Below are positions 27,168-36,752 of a stretch of 64,000 nucleotides of DNA, piece after piece. The stretch covers positions 4,428,001 to 4,492,000 of the forward strand of contig NZ_CP139247.1 of the NCBI RefSeq assembly GCF_034087045.1, given 5' to 3'. The number at the start of each line of letters is the position of its first letter. The first letter of the stretch is position 1. Under the pieces are notes generated by a model, which ran no database searches, had not been told where the DNA came from, and worked only from the letters and a program-made list of their open reading frames with translations. This DNA comes from Chitinophaga sancti (lineage in GTDB: Bacteria > Bacteroidota > Bacteroidia > Chitinophagales > Chitinophagaceae). Made by a program: the position numbers and the translations under genes.

Positions 27168-29285
27168 ATGATTCAGTCTGTAAATTTCAAGCACGTAAGC
27201 TACTTATGGGATGAGGAAAAGGCCGCCGCACTGGCTGGTGACGAAGTAGGCCTGTTAATCTACCGCTCTAACCTCCTGGGCGCAGATCTTCGCTTAACAA
27301 ATTACGGAGGTGGTAACACTTCCTGCAAAGCCATGGCCAAAGACCCGCTTACCGGAAAACAAACAGAAGTGATGTGGGTAAAAGGCTCGGGTGGTGACCT
27401 CGGCACCCTCAAACGTAGCGGACTCGCCGCTTTGTACGTAGACCGCCTCCACAGCCTCGAAAATATTTACAAAGGCATTCAGATGGAAGATGAAATGGTA
27501 GAACTCTTCAACCATTGCATCTACGATCTTAAATCCAAAGCCCCTTCTATCGATACTCCCCTGCATGGCTTCCTGCCATTTAAACATATCGATCACCTGC
27601 ATCCGGATGCTGCCATCGCTATCGCAGCAGCCAAAGACGGTGAACGCATCACACAGGAGCTCTTTAACGGCACCATCGGTTGGGTACCCTGGCAGCGCCC
27701 CGGCTTCGACCTCGGCCTTCAACTCCGCCAATGTCTGCAGGAGAACCCGGGTATCAGGGGCATCATGCTCGGCTCTCACGGCCTCTTCACCTGGGGGGAT
27801 ACCGCCTACGAAAGCTATATCAATACCCTCGAAGTAATTGAGCGTTGCGCTTCTTACCTCGAAGATAATTATAACAAAAAACGCCCTGTATTCGGTGGTG
27901 CTAAAAGTACTCCTGCCGCTCCTGAAGTACGTAAAAAACAAGCCGCTGCACTGGCACCTGTTTTACGTGGACTTTGCTCCGGCCATACCCGTATGATCGG
28001 GCACTTTACCGATGATCCGCGCGTATTGGAGTTTATTAATTCCAACGACCTCGACCGACTGGCACCATTGGGTACCAGCTGTCCTGACCACTTCCTGCGT
28101 ACTAAAATCAGTCCGCTGGTGCTGGACCTGGATCCACAGGCATCACTCGATGACGCAGCTACTGTAAAACAACAACTGGAGCCTGCATTTGCAGCTTACC
28201 GCCAGATGTATACTGAGTACTACAACACCTGCCGTCATGATAACAGCCCCGCACTACGTGATCCTAATCCGGTAGTGATCCTCTATCCTGGTATCGGTAT
28301 GTTTACTTTTTCAAAAGATAAACAAACTGCCCGCGTAGCTGCTGAATTTTATATCAACGCTATCAACGTAATGAAAGGCGCAGAAGCTATTTCTGAATAC
28401 ACCGCCTTACCCCGCCAGGAAGCATTTGATATAGAATACTGGTTGCTCGAAGAAGCAAAACTGCAACGTATGCCTAAGCCGAAAGCTTTATCTGGTCGCA
28501 TTGCCCTGATAACAGGCAGCGCTGGTGGTATCGGTAAAGCAATTGCTAAGAAATTCGCTGACGAAGGCGCCTGCGTTGTCATCAATGATAACGATGCCGG
28601 CCGTCTTGAAAAAGCAAAAGTCGAATTCCAGAACCAATACGGCCCCGATGTATTTGCTGCAGCTATACTCGACGTGACTAAATCTGCTGATATCAATGAA
28701 GCATTCGCTGTAGGCGCCCTGGCATTTGGTGGGGTAGACCTCGTGGTAAACTGCGCTGGTCTGTCTATCTCCAAACCACTGGAAGCACATACCGAAAAAG
28801 ACTGGGATCTGCTGTATGATGTACTGGTAAAAGGTCAGTTCCTCGTTACGCAGGCTGGTGTAGCAATCATGCGTAAACAGGACATGGGTGGCGATGTGCT
28901 GAACATCGTAAGCAAAAACGCCCTCATGAGTGGTCCTAACAATGCGGGATATGGTTCTGCTAAAGCTGCACAGCTACACCTGAGCCGCCTCAATGCCGCT
29001 GAATTAGGAAAAGACAATATCCGTGTAAACGTAATCAACCCTGATGCTGTGATCGCTGATAGTAAAATATGGGAAGGGGATTGGGCTGCAGGTCGTGCCA
29101 AAGCATATGGCATCTCTGTAGAAGAACTGCCTGGTTACTACGCAAAACGTACCCTGCTCAATCAGATCATATTACCTGAGGATATAGCCAACGCCTGCTT
29201 CGCACTGACTGGTGGCTTGCTGAACAAGTCAACCGGAAATGTGGTGAATGTGGATGGCGGTGTGGCGACAGCATTTGTAAGATAA
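27168..29285 (+). CDS. rhaEW: bifunctional rhamnulose-1-phosphate aldolase / L-lactaldehyde dehydrogenase
   Basis: A 705-residue two-domain enzyme. Residues 1 to about 430 are a class II aldolase domain with metal-binding histidines in 'HGFLPFKHIDHLHPDA' and 'GSHGLFTWGD'. Residues about 443-705 are a short-chain dehydrogenase: NAD motif 'TGSAGGIGKAI', 'VVNCAGLS', catalytic Ser in 'IVSKNALMSG' and Tyr-Lys in 'GYGSAKAA'. In characterised RhaEW proteins the aldolase splits L-rhamnulose-1-phosphate to DHAP and L-lactaldehyde, and the dehydrogenase makes L-lactate. That product explains the lutA and lutB genes downstream. Confidence 0.92.
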   Translation: MIQSVNFKHVSYLWDEEKAAALAGDEVGLLIYRSNLLGADLRLTNYGGGNTSCKAMAKDPLTGKQTEVMWVKGSGGDLGTLKRSGLAALYVDRLHSLENIYKGIQMEDEMVELFNHCIYDLKSKAPSIDTPLHGFLPFKHIDHLHPDAAIAIAAAKDGERITQELFNGTIGWVPWQRPGFDLGLQLRQCLQENPGIRGIMLGSHGLFTWGDTAYESYINTLEVIERCASYLEDNYNKKRPVFGGAKSTPAAPEVRKKQAAALAPVLRGLCSGHTRMIGHFTDDPRVLEFINSNDLDRLAPLGTSCPDHFLRTKISPLVLDLDPQASLDDAATVKQQLEPAFAAYRQMYTEYYNTCRHDNSPALRDPNPVVILYPGIGMFTFSKDKQTARVAAEFYINAINVMKGAEAISEYTALPRQEAFDIEYWLLEEAKLQRMPKPKALSGRIALITGSAGGIGKAIAKKFADEGACVVINDNDAGRLEKAKVEFQNQYGPDVFAAAILDVTKSADINEAFAVGALAFGGVDLVVNCAGLSISKPLEAHTEKDWDLLYDVLVKGQFLVTQAGVAIMRKQDMGGDVLNIVSKNALMSGPNNAGYGSAKAAQLHLSRLNAAELGKDNIRVNVINPDAVIADSKIWEGDWAAGRAKAYGISVEELPGYYAKRTLLNQIILPEDIANACFALTGGLLNKSTGNVVNVDGGVATAFVR

Positions 29286-29293
29286 ACAACCCC

Positions 29294-29327
29294 GGCAAGG
29301 CTTGCAATGCAATATGCAGGCCTTGCC
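29294..29327 (+). repeat. intergenic hairpin between rhaEW and rhaI
   Basis: Arms GGCAAGGCTTGC (29294-29305) and GCAGGCCTTGCC (29316-29327), 12 bp with one G-T pair and a 10-nt loop. No T-run follows directly, so it looks like an mRNA stability or attenuation element rather than a full terminator. A TATTTTCG box at 29337 could be a weak internal promoter. Confidence 0.5.
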
Positions 29328-29374
29328 CATCCGGCTTATTTTCGTTAAATTGAATCACGCGCAAAATTCTGGTT

Positions 29375-30649
29375 ATGAATATCGAAAAATTCCACATTTC
29401 TGATTTTAACGACGCCCGCAAACAAGCCCACGATCGCAATTTTCAGCATATCTCTGAAAAAGTCAACCACCTCAGTGAGGTGCTTGAAAAACTGGAAGAA
29501 TTCCAGGTCGCTATTCCCAGCTGGGCCCTTGGCACCGGTGGTACCCGCTTTGGCCGTTTTTCCGGTGGAGGTGAACCCCGTAACCTCGAAGAAAAGATCA
29601 CTGATATCGGTTTGCTGCATGCCCTGAACCGCAGCAGTGGCGCTATTTCATTGCATATCCCATGGGATATTCCTGAAAACACAGCTAATATCAAAGCCCT
29701 CGCAGCACAATACGACATCCGCTTCGATGCCGTGAATTCAAATACTTTTCAGGATCAGCCCGGACAGGAATACAGCTATAAGTTCGGTTCCCTGCACCAT
29801 ACTGACAAAGGTGTAAGACAACAAGCCGTAGAACACAACATCGAAGTGATCCGCTACGGAATAGAACTCGGCTCTAACGCACTCAGCATCTGGTTGGCTG
29901 ATGGCTCCTGTTTCCCTGGTCAGCTCAATTTCCGGGGTGCCTTTAAACGCACTTACGAAAGTCTCCAGGATATCTATGCAGCACTGCCCGAAGACTGGAA
30001 AGTTTACATCGAATACAAAGCTTTCGAACCCAATTTTTATAGCACTACTATCGGTGACTGGGGGCAATCCCTTTTATTTGCCAATAAACTAGGACCTAAA
30101 GCCCAGACATTGGTTGACCTGGGACACCACCTCGCGAACGCAAATATCGAGCAGATTGTAGCCCTCCTGCTCATGGAAGGCAAGCTGGCCGGATTCCATT
30201 TCAACGACTCCAAGTATGGTGATGACGATCTCACAGTAGGTAGCATCAACCCTTATCAGTTATTCCTCATCTTTAATGAACTGGTAGAAGGCATGGATGC
30301 CCGTGGTATGCACCACGCCAGCGACCTTGGCTGGATGATCGATGCTTCTCACAATGTAAAAGATCCGTTAGAAGATCTGCTGCAATCAGTAGAAGCCATC
30401 AAGATCGCTTACGCACAGGCGCTGCTGGTTGATACCAAAGCACTGCAGGCTGCACAGCAGAATAATGATGCAGTAGCCGCACAGGAGATCCTGCAACAGG
30501 CTTACCGCACAGATGTACGCCCACTGGTTGCACAGGCCCGCCTGAATGCAGGTGGTGTACTGGATCCCATTGCGTTTTACCGCCAGTATAAAGTGAGAGA
30601 AAACCTGATCAAAGAGAGAGGACTTAAGACGGTCGCGACAGGACTATAA
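29375..30649 (+). CDS. rhaI: L-rhamnose isomerase, TIM-barrel type
   Basis: A 424-residue sugar isomerase of the xylose-isomerase-like TIM-barrel family (RhaI type as in Pseudomonas stutzeri, not E. coli RhaA). Visible metal and active-site elements: 'SLHIPWD', 'YIEYKAFEPNFY', 'DLGHHLANANIE' and 'GFHFNDSKYGDDDL'. It converts L-rhamnose to L-rhamnulose. Gene order in the operon and the adjacent kinase and aldolase support the substrate. Confidence 0.92.
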   Translation: MNIEKFHISDFNDARKQAHDRNFQHISEKVNHLSEVLEKLEEFQVAIPSWALGTGGTRFGRFSGGGEPRNLEEKITDIGLLHALNRSSGAISLHIPWDIPENTANIKALAAQYDIRFDAVNSNTFQDQPGQEYSYKFGSLHHTDKGVRQQAVEHNIEVIRYGIELGSNALSIWLADGSCFPGQLNFRGAFKRTYESLQDIYAALPEDWKVYIEYKAFEPNFYSTTIGDWGQSLLFANKLGPKAQTLVDLGHHLANANIEQIVALLLMEGKLAGFHFNDSKYGDDDLTVGSINPYQLFLIFNELVEGMDARGMHHASDLGWMIDASHNVKDPLEDLLQSVEAIKIAYAQALLVDTKALQAAQQNNDAVAAQEILQQAYRTDVRPLVAQARLNAGGVLDPIAFYRQYKVRENLIKERGLKTVATGL

Positions 30650-30704
30650 TAGACGCAGGATCATCGCCACTTCTAATGCCCATTTACATATTGAGATTGA
30701 GATT

Positions 30705-30741
30705 GAATTTGTCAATGTGCAAAAGGCATATTGGCAAATTC
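30705..30741 (+). repeat. intergenic hairpin between rhaI and rhaK
   Basis: Arms GAATTTGTCAAT (30705-30716) and ATTGGCAAATTC (30730-30741), 12 bp with one G-T pair, then TTTTC. It ends 17 nt before the rhaK ATG. A short TTGAGA tandem repeat precedes it. Could be an operator, attenuator or processing site. Confidence 0.5.
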
Positions 30742-30758
30742 TTTTCTAAACAGCAGCC

Positions 30759-32177
30759 ATGAATTGCATCGCTATCTTAGACATCGGTAAGACCAACAAA
30801 AAGTTGTTCCTTATCAATGAACAATACCACATCGTCTATGAAAGAGGCGTGAGCTTCCCTGAAACCAAAGACGAAGATGGTGACAACTGTGAAGACATTC
30901 AATTACTCACCCAATGGGTGAAAGATAGTCTGAAAGAACTCACCACCCAACCAGCTTTCCACGTCAAAGCCATGAACTTCAGTACATACGGCGCCAGCTT
31001 CGTTTACCTCAATGAGAACGGCGAAGTCATTGCTCCTTTGTACAACTACCTCAAATCGTATCCCACACCATTACAAAATACTTTGCACAACAAATACGGT
31101 GGCCAGCTGCAGATCTGTAGCGAAACGGCTTCGCCTGCACTCGGTAGCCTGAATTCCGGCTTACAATTGTACCGTATCAAAGAACAACAACCAGCATTGT
31201 ACAACCAGATCCGTTATGCCTTACACCTTCCACAATATGTAAGCTACCTGATCTCTGGCAAGTACATGACTGATATTACAAGCATCGGCTGTCATACCAT
31301 GCTATGGGATTTCAATCACCAGCAATATCATCACTGGGTAAATCAGGAAGGAATTAGCGACAAACTACCCCCAATCTTTCCGGCAAACGCAGTTACCAGT
31401 TGCAAAGTAAATGCAGACGCCCCTGCCGGCGATGCCTCAAACCCACCCACAGATTGCGTAGTCGGTGCCGGTCTGCACGACAGTTCCGCTGCGCTTATTC
31501 CCTACCTGGAAAGCTTCCAGGAACCCTTTGTCCTCATCAGTACAGGTACCTGGTGCATCACCCTGAACCCATTCAACGACCAGCCACTCACACCTGATGA
31601 ACTTGAACAGGACTGCCTCTGCTACCTTACTTACCAGGGACGCCCTGTAAAGGCTGCCCGCCTCTTTGCCGGTAGTGAGCATGAGCAACAAGTTCGCAGG
31701 CTGTCAGAATATTATCAAACACCGGTAAATTACTACCAGCAAATCGCCTTTGACCCCGCTATATTTGCCCATTTGCAGGCAACAGCGGTAAAGGAAGCAC
31801 CGCTCTCTGGAAAAGACCTGTTACAGGCCTCCCGGTTTGCTCATAGATCATTGTCAGATTTCACGAGTTACGAAATTGCTTATCACCAGCTTATTATGGA
31901 CCTGATGGAACAGCAGCAGCACTCTACTGCGCTTGTGACTACCGGTACAGCGGTGCGACGTATTTTTGTGGATGGTGGTTTTGGTAAAAACCCGGTGTAC
32001 ATGCACATGCTGGCAGCAGCATTTCCTCAGATGGAGGTATTTGCAGCTTCTGTCGCACAGGCAACGGCCATCGGGGCAGCGCTGGCTATTCACCGGCACT
32101 GGAATACCCAGCCACTACCCGGCGATCTGGTTGAAATGAGGCATTATGCAGTGAACAGGGAATTCGCGTACAGGTAG
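30759..32177 (+). CDS. rhaK: FGGY-family rhamnulokinase
   Basis: A 472-residue carbohydrate kinase. The first phosphate motif 'AILDIGKTNKKLFL' and the C-terminal 'RIFVDGGFGKNPVYMHMLAA' followed by 'QATAIGAALA' are FGGY signatures; 'LISTGTWCITLNPF' is the adenosine-side motif. It phosphorylates L-rhamnulose to L-rhamnulose-1-phosphate, the substrate of RhaEW. It is divergent from E. coli RhaB, so the assignment leans on operon context. Confidence 0.9.
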   Translation: MNCIAILDIGKTNKKLFLINEQYHIVYERGVSFPETKDEDGDNCEDIQLLTQWVKDSLKELTTQPAFHVKAMNFSTYGASFVYLNENGEVIAPLYNYLKSYPTPLQNTLHNKYGGQLQICSETASPALGSLNSGLQLYRIKEQQPALYNQIRYALHLPQYVSYLISGKYMTDITSIGCHTMLWDFNHQQYHHWVNQEGISDKLPPIFPANAVTSCKVNADAPAGDASNPPTDCVVGAGLHDSSAALIPYLESFQEPFVLISTGTWCITLNPFNDQPLTPDELEQDCLCYLTYQGRPVKAARLFAGSEHEQQVRRLSEYYQTPVNYYQQIAFDPAIFAHLQATAVKEAPLSGKDLLQASRFAHRSLSDFTSYEIAYHQLIMDLMEQQQHSTALVTTGTAVRRIFVDGGFGKNPVYMHMLAAAFPQMEVFAASVAQATAIGAALAIHRHWNTQPLPGDLVEMRHYAVNREFAYR

Positions 32178-32199
32178 CGCCTTATTTAAACGAACTTAC

Positions 32200-32937
32200 A
32201 TGAAAGTAGGACTCTTTATACCTTGCTATATTGACCAGTTCTATCCGCAGGTGGGCATCGCCACTTTATCCCTGCTGGAAAAACTTGGTTGCGAGGTAGT
32301 ATATCCGCAGGGGCAAACCTGTTGCGGACAACCCATGGCAAACTCTGGTTTTGAACACCTCACCGGTGGTTGTAATGAACTATTTGTCAACAACTTTGCA
32401 GACTTCGATTACATCGTATCGCCATCAGGCAGTTGTACGCTACATATCAAAGACCATCTGCATGTGCATGACAAAGAAGATGCTGCGACCCATATTCGTC
32501 AGCACATCTATGAATTGTCTGAATTCCTGACGGACGTACTCAAAGTCAAAAATCTCACCGCCCGCTTCCCTCATAAAGTTGGTATTCACCAGAGTTGTCA
32601 CGGACAGCGTGGCCTGCACCTCGCACAGATGACGGAGCTGGTAGCAGCCCCTTATTCCAAACCACAGCAACTTCTGCAAATGGTGGATGGCCTGGAGCTG
32701 ATAGAACTGGACCGTAAGGATGAGTGCTGCGGTTTCGGAGGTACCTTCTGCGTATTCGAAGAAGCGGTTTCTGTGAAAATGGGTAAAGACCGTGTGGCTG
32801 ATCATGAAAAGCATGGTGCCGAATATATAACAGGTAATGATGTCAGCTGTCTCATGCACCTGGAAGGTATTCTCAAAAGACAGCAGAGCAAGGTGAAAGT
32901 ACTGCACATCGCAGAGATCCTGAATGCTGCTTTTTAA
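32200..32937 (+). CDS. lutA: L-lactate oxidation iron-sulfur protein LutA/LldE
   Basis: A 245-residue protein with two CCG domains: 'GQTCCGQPMANSGFE' near residue 40-55 and 'DECCGFGGTFCVFEE' near 175-190, plus 'HQSCHGQRGL'. CCG domains bind iron-sulfur or heterodisulfide-type centres. LutA works with LutB and LutC to oxidise L-lactate to pyruvate. Starts 22 nt after rhaK; lutB follows after 18 nt, so it is part of the rhamnose operon. Confidence 0.92.
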   Translation: MKVGLFIPCYIDQFYPQVGIATLSLLEKLGCEVVYPQGQTCCGQPMANSGFEHLTGGCNELFVNNFADFDYIVSPSGSCTLHIKDHLHVHDKEDAATHIRQHIYELSEFLTDVLKVKNLTARFPHKVGIHQSCHGQRGLHLAQMTELVAAPYSKPQQLLQMVDGLELIELDRKDECCGFGGTFCVFEEAVSVKMGKDRVADHEKHGAEYITGNDVSCLMHLEGILKRQQSKVKVLHIAEILNAAF

Positions 32938-32955
32938 ACACCAAAACTGATCTGA

Positions 32956-34338
32956 ATGGAACCAACAACTGCACATAAAGAACACGCTGAACTGGCGGAA
33001 ACTTTCAATAAAGACGAAGCGAGAGTAGACTGGCATGATGAGACCCTGTGGTGGGTGCGTCAAAAGAGAGATAAAATGGCGTGGTCCCTCCCTGAATGGG
33101 AAGACCTGCGTGAAACCGCCTCCCGGATCAAATTCAATGTACTCGGCAATCTCCATGATTACCTGGTAGAATTTGAAAAGAATGCGCAACTGAACGGTGC
33201 TATTGTACACTGGGCGGCCGATGCTAAAGAACACAATGAAATTGTACTAAAACTCTTACAGGAACAGGGCGTGCAGCGAATGGTAAAAAGTAAATCCATG
33301 CTTACGGAAGAGTGTCACCTGAACCCATTCCTGGCAGAACATGGCATCGAAGTGATCGATACGGACCTGGGCGAGCGCATTGTGCAGCTGGCGAAGGAAC
33401 CACCCAGTCACATCGTACTGCCTTGTATCCATAAAAAGAAAGAAGAGATCGGAGATCTGTTCCATATTCACTTAGGTACCCCTGCGGGAAATGCGGATCC
33501 TAAGTTTCTCACCGCGGCGGCCAGGCTACACCTCAGAAAGGAATTTATTCAGTCCCGGGCGGCGATCACGGGCGTGAACTTTGCTGTAGCCGAAACCGGG
33601 GAAATGGTAGTGTGTACCAACGAAGGGAATGCCGATATGGGCGCTCACCTCGCAGATGTACATATTGCCTGTATGGGGATTGAGAAAATCATCCCGCAGC
33701 GTAAACACCTCGGGGTATTTCTGCGTTTGCTGGCGCGTAGTGCTACCGGGCAGCCGATTACAACTTATAGTAGTCATTTCCGGAAACCCAGAGCAGGACA
33801 AAAACTACATATCGTACTGGTAGATAATGGACGTAGCCGCCAGCTGGGTAGGGAGGAATTCCGTAACTCACTGAAATGTATCCGTTGTGGGGCATGTATG
33901 AACACCTGTCCGGTATATCGCCGCAGCGGTGGTCATAGTTATCACAACGCGGTAGCGGGGCCAATCGGGGCGATCCTGGCACCTAACCTGGATATGAAAG
34001 AGAATGCTGATCTGCCATTTGCATCTACGCTCTGTGGCTCCTGTTCAAATGTATGTCCGGTAAAGATCAATATTCACGAACAGCTATATAAATGGAGACA
34101 GGTAATTGTGCAGGAAGGATACGCGACGACTTCCAAAAAAGCAGGCATGCAGATGATGAATATGGTGCTATCTAGACCGACCGTGTTTAAGACGGCTGGT
34201 GGGGTAGGACGCTGGGTAATGCGGCATTTCCCTGGCGTGGTGAATAATGGGCTGAACCCATGGTATAAACAAAGAGATATGCCGGAAGCACCGAAACAGT
34301 CATTCGCTGATTGGTATAAAAAGAACAAAACGCTTTAG
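32956..34338 (+). CDS. lutB: L-lactate oxidation iron-sulfur protein LutB/LldF
   Basis: A 460-residue protein with an N-terminal LUD domain and a C-terminal ferredoxin-like part. Cluster ligands are C308, C311, C314 and C318 ('CIRCGACMNTCP') and C360, C363, C367 ('CGSCSNVCP'). It is the electron-carrying subunit of the LutABC complex acting on lactate made by RhaEW. Unusually the third subunit gene lutC is 10.7 kb away (45089). Its stop codon lies inside a terminator hairpin shared with the convergent gene. Confidence 0.93.
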   Translation: MEPTTAHKEHAELAETFNKDEARVDWHDETLWWVRQKRDKMAWSLPEWEDLRETASRIKFNVLGNLHDYLVEFEKNAQLNGAIVHWAADAKEHNEIVLKLLQEQGVQRMVKSKSMLTEECHLNPFLAEHGIEVIDTDLGERIVQLAKEPPSHIVLPCIHKKKEEIGDLFHIHLGTPAGNADPKFLTAAARLHLRKEFIQSRAAITGVNFAVAETGEMVVCTNEGNADMGAHLADVHIACMGIEKIIPQRKHLGVFLRLLARSATGQPITTYSSHFRKPRAGQKLHIVLVDNGRSRQLGREEFRNSLKCIRCGACMNTCPVYRRSGGHSYHNAVAGPIGAILAPNLDMKENADLPFASTLCGSCSNVCPVKINIHEQLYKWRQVIVQEGYATTSKKAGMQMMNMVLSRPTVFKTAGGVGRWVMRHFPGVVNNGLNPWYKQRDMPEAPKQSFADWYKKNKTL

Positions 34339-34357
34339 CCGGAGGCTAAAGCGTTTT
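34327..34357. terminator. bidirectional terminator overlapping two stop codons
   Basis: Perfect 14-bp arms AAAACGCTTTAGCC (34327-34340) and GGCTAAAGCGTTTT (34344-34357), 3-nt loop, TTGTTT tail on the plus strand. The left arm holds the lutB stop, the right arm the stop of the minus-strand gene ending at 34346. Confidence 0.9.
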
Positions 34358-35383
34358 GTTTAAATTCTTTTTGTCCAGGGCTTTTAAATGATCCAGATCT
34401 CCTTTCACACTGTCCGCAACCCCTTCAAACACATAATTCTTTCCATCGCTTACCACCCTCACTCCAATCTTCCCATTCCCCTCGTCGTATATTTCATAGG
34501 CGGCATCATCGTTTTTAAAGGCTAATTTCCCATTACTAAGGGTCATGGCACCTCCTACATTCTCCTGCGTCTTTTCGTCGTATATAACCTCCGGATAGGA
34601 AAATTCTATACTGCCATCTTTCTGACACAGGGCATAAAACAGGAACTCGCCCTGCGCTGCCTGAAACAGTACAACCTGTTTCCCGTTCTTTGCAAGTGTA
34701 AATGAGAACAGGGTATCTGCTTCTGAGATATATTGTTTCAAAGTTTGTTCCTCCTTCCCATTCACCCAGGTCTGCTGAGATACTTCTTCGAAGAAAGGTT
34801 CTGTATTACTTAAACTGGATTCTTCCACACTCAGTGTCTTCAGCTGTCCATTCTCCACCTTAAACCGGGAAAACTGGTGCCAGCAGCAACCACTCTTCGT
34901 CATAGTCTCCAGCACTTTATCTTTCTGGTTGACAACAAACATCCCACAATACTCCTGCGCCAGCCTGGTAAAAGCGTCACTGTGCTTAAAACCCGCTCCC
35001 TGCGCCAGCCAGATCTGGAAAGAAGGCCCGTGGTAACAACTATTTTGTCCATCCATCAGGGCAAAATCCTTCACCCCGTCAAAATTGAAATCCTCATAAA
35101 TGATCAGGCTTTGCTCCCCATAAGGAGCTTCCATGATATTGGCCTTCACCTGACCTTCATGCAAATCAAAGGTGAGTTCATCCGACGTTGTGTGCATCAG
35201 CTCTTTCTTCGTTGCTTTGTCAAATACCTTTACTGTACCGGCCTTGAACACGTCTGCCGTATCGCGCACCTGTACCAGTCCGTAGTATTTGTTCGAGAAA
35301 CCATCAATTTTAATGGAGATAGAATGCTGCGCATAAGCGCTGCCGCATGCCAAAAGTAGAAGAATAAGAGGAGTTGCTTTCAT
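34346..35383 (-). CDS. exported XAC2610-related protein
   Basis: From the ATG at 35383 the protein is 345 residues with a signal peptide (MKATPLILLLLACGSAYAQ). The ORF can be extended to 35431 but the extra 16 residues spoil the signal, so the inner start is preferred. It contains the XAC2610-type phrase 'YEDFNFDGVKDFALMDGQN', an aspartate-rich turn like those of beta-propeller/integrin-like calcium sites, and paired cysteines around 'SGCCWHQF'. Function of the family is unknown; periplasmic or surface location is likely. It is convergent with lutB and not obviously part of rhamnose use. Confidence 0.72.
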   Translation of the reverse strand: MKATPLILLLLACGSAYAQHSISIKIDGFSNKYYGLVQVRDTADVFKAGTVKVFDKATKKELMHTTSDELTFDLHEGQVKANIMEAPYGEQSLIIYEDFNFDGVKDFALMDGQNSCYHGPSFQIWLAQGAGFKHSDAFTRLAQEYCGMFVVNQKDKVLETMTKSGCCWHQFSRFKVENGQLKTLSVEESSLSNTEPFFEEVSQQTWVNGKEEQTLKQYISEADTLFSFTLAKNGKQVVLFQAAQGEFLFYALCQKDGSIEFSYPEVIYDEKTQENVGGAMTLSNGKLAFKNDDAAYEIYDEGNGKIGVRVVSDGKNYVFEGVADSVKGDLDHLKALDKKNLNKTL

Positions 35384-35596
35384 GACCATAAGTTCCACTA
35401 CAAAGCTAACAACAGTTAGCGAGGTGTGCAAGTTTCTTCTGTAGCCATCTTTCTACTTCCTGTACCCTACCAGTACACAGCGGGTGGCAGTACCTCATCC
35501 GTGGCAGGCGGCTACCGTCTTTTCTTCTTCTACACGGCACGTTCGTTGTATATCAATACGTTGTTGACCTATCATTCATCCTTTAAATGCTGAACT

Positions 35597-36661
35597 ATGT
35601 TATCAGATCATTTAGTTGTAATGCAAAAACACGAAAAACCGCCCTGTATTTCAATTGTCGTAGCATTGGACGGGGCGCAGGATAGAAAAGCGGCTTTACA
35701 ACTGGTAAACCAATCCATTGAAGAAACCGCTGCCCATCTCCGTACTGCCTGGCCTGACATGGCGGAGACACTGATAAATGCGTTAAATGAACTCTTCGAT
35801 AGTTATACCTACAGCCCTGTAGACAAAGGTATTGGGTTATATGTAGCGCCAAATTACAATAAGCTATTCCGCTTCTCTTTCCCGGTACAGGCAAAGGTGT
35901 GCCTTGGAGAAAAATTCGCGTTGCGGGAGCTGTTGTACCAGGAACAATACGGTTTTGACTACCTCGTATTGCACCTGGAAGAGAAAAAGGTCCAGCTATA
36001 CCGTGGTAAAATGGACCGGCTGGAACAGGTTAACGATGACAACTTTCCATTCAATTTTGATAACGAATACGACTATAGTACCGCTACCACAGGCGAAAGA
36101 AATAAGGATAAATCTGTAGTAGCCGTTATGCGTCAGAAGAGTTTCTACAAGGCGGCAGACAGGTTGCTGGAGGCTTACCTGCACGGACAGCCTTTGATCT
36201 TAACCGGGCCCACAAAAGATATCGGGTACTTCGAAGATGTATTCAATCACAAAAAAGATGTCACCGCTTCCATTCATGGCAATTTCTCCTGTGTGCCATT
36301 GAAGACGTTGGAAGACAAAGCATGGCCGGCAGTAAAATCGTTTATTGAAATGCGGGATCAGCAGGTGATCCGTGAACTGGAGGATCGGAATGCGCAGGTG
36401 GTAGATGGGATACGGGATGTACTGCGTGCCGCCAGAAATGGGCAGGGTAGTAAGTTGTTGATTGAAAAAGATTTCAACTCGGCAGACTTTACCGATGAAC
36501 TCACAGGTCGTTTAAGAACCAAAAGTTCTGAGACAACTCATACCATTGATGCTGTTGAAGACGCTATGCGCGCAGTGATCGATAAGAACGGGGAAATTAT
36601 ATTTGTAAAAGACGGGGTTTTAGAAGATCATAAACATATCGCATTAATTACGAGGTATTAA
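35597..36661 (+). CDS. baeRF (eRF1/Pelota-like) protein, possible Balon-type hibernation factor
   Basis: A 354-residue soluble protein that fits the bacterial/archaeal eRF1-like (baeRF3-type) family. Three parts can be seen: an N-terminal domain (to about 125), a central domain around 'YLVLHLEEKKVQLYRGKMD' typical of the eRF1 middle domain, and a C-terminal L7Ae-like part ending 'IIFVKDGVLEDHKHIALI'. No GGQ motif is present, so peptide release is unlikely. Relatives include Balon, a ribosome hibernation factor that enters the A site; by that relation a role in stressed ribosomes is plausible but inferred. Single gene with its own terminator. Confidence 0.72.
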   Translation: MLSDHLVVMQKHEKPPCISIVVALDGAQDRKAALQLVNQSIEETAAHLRTAWPDMAETLINALNELFDSYTYSPVDKGIGLYVAPNYNKLFRFSFPVQAKVCLGEKFALRELLYQEQYGFDYLVLHLEEKKVQLYRGKMDRLEQVNDDNFPFNFDNEYDYSTATTGERNKDKSVVAVMRQKSFYKAADRLLEAYLHGQPLILTGPTKDIGYFEDVFNHKKDVTASIHGNFSCVPLKTLEDKAWPAVKSFIEMRDQQVIRELEDRNAQVVDGIRDVLRAARNGQGSKLLIEKDFNSADFTDELTGRLRTKSSETTHTIDAVEDAMRAVIDKNGEIIFVKDGVLEDHKHIALITRY

Positions 36662-36698
36662 ACAGGCTTGTCCAGATATGTTTCATTGGGTTAAACAT

Positions 36699-36737
36699 GA
36701 GGCAGCGGGAAGAGTGTTCCTGCTGCCTCTTTTTTTG
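36699..36737 (+). terminator. intrinsic terminator after baeRF gene
   Basis: Arms GAGGCAGC (36699-36706) and GCTGCCTC (36722-36729), extended inward by GGAA/TTCC, followed by seven or more T. Confidence 0.85.
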
Positions 36738-36752
36738 TGATTACACAACTTA

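Noticed and set aside
32440..33234. 264-residue minus-strand frame
   Set aside because: Spans the lutA-lutB junction in antisense; Phe/His-rich and without signal or domain.
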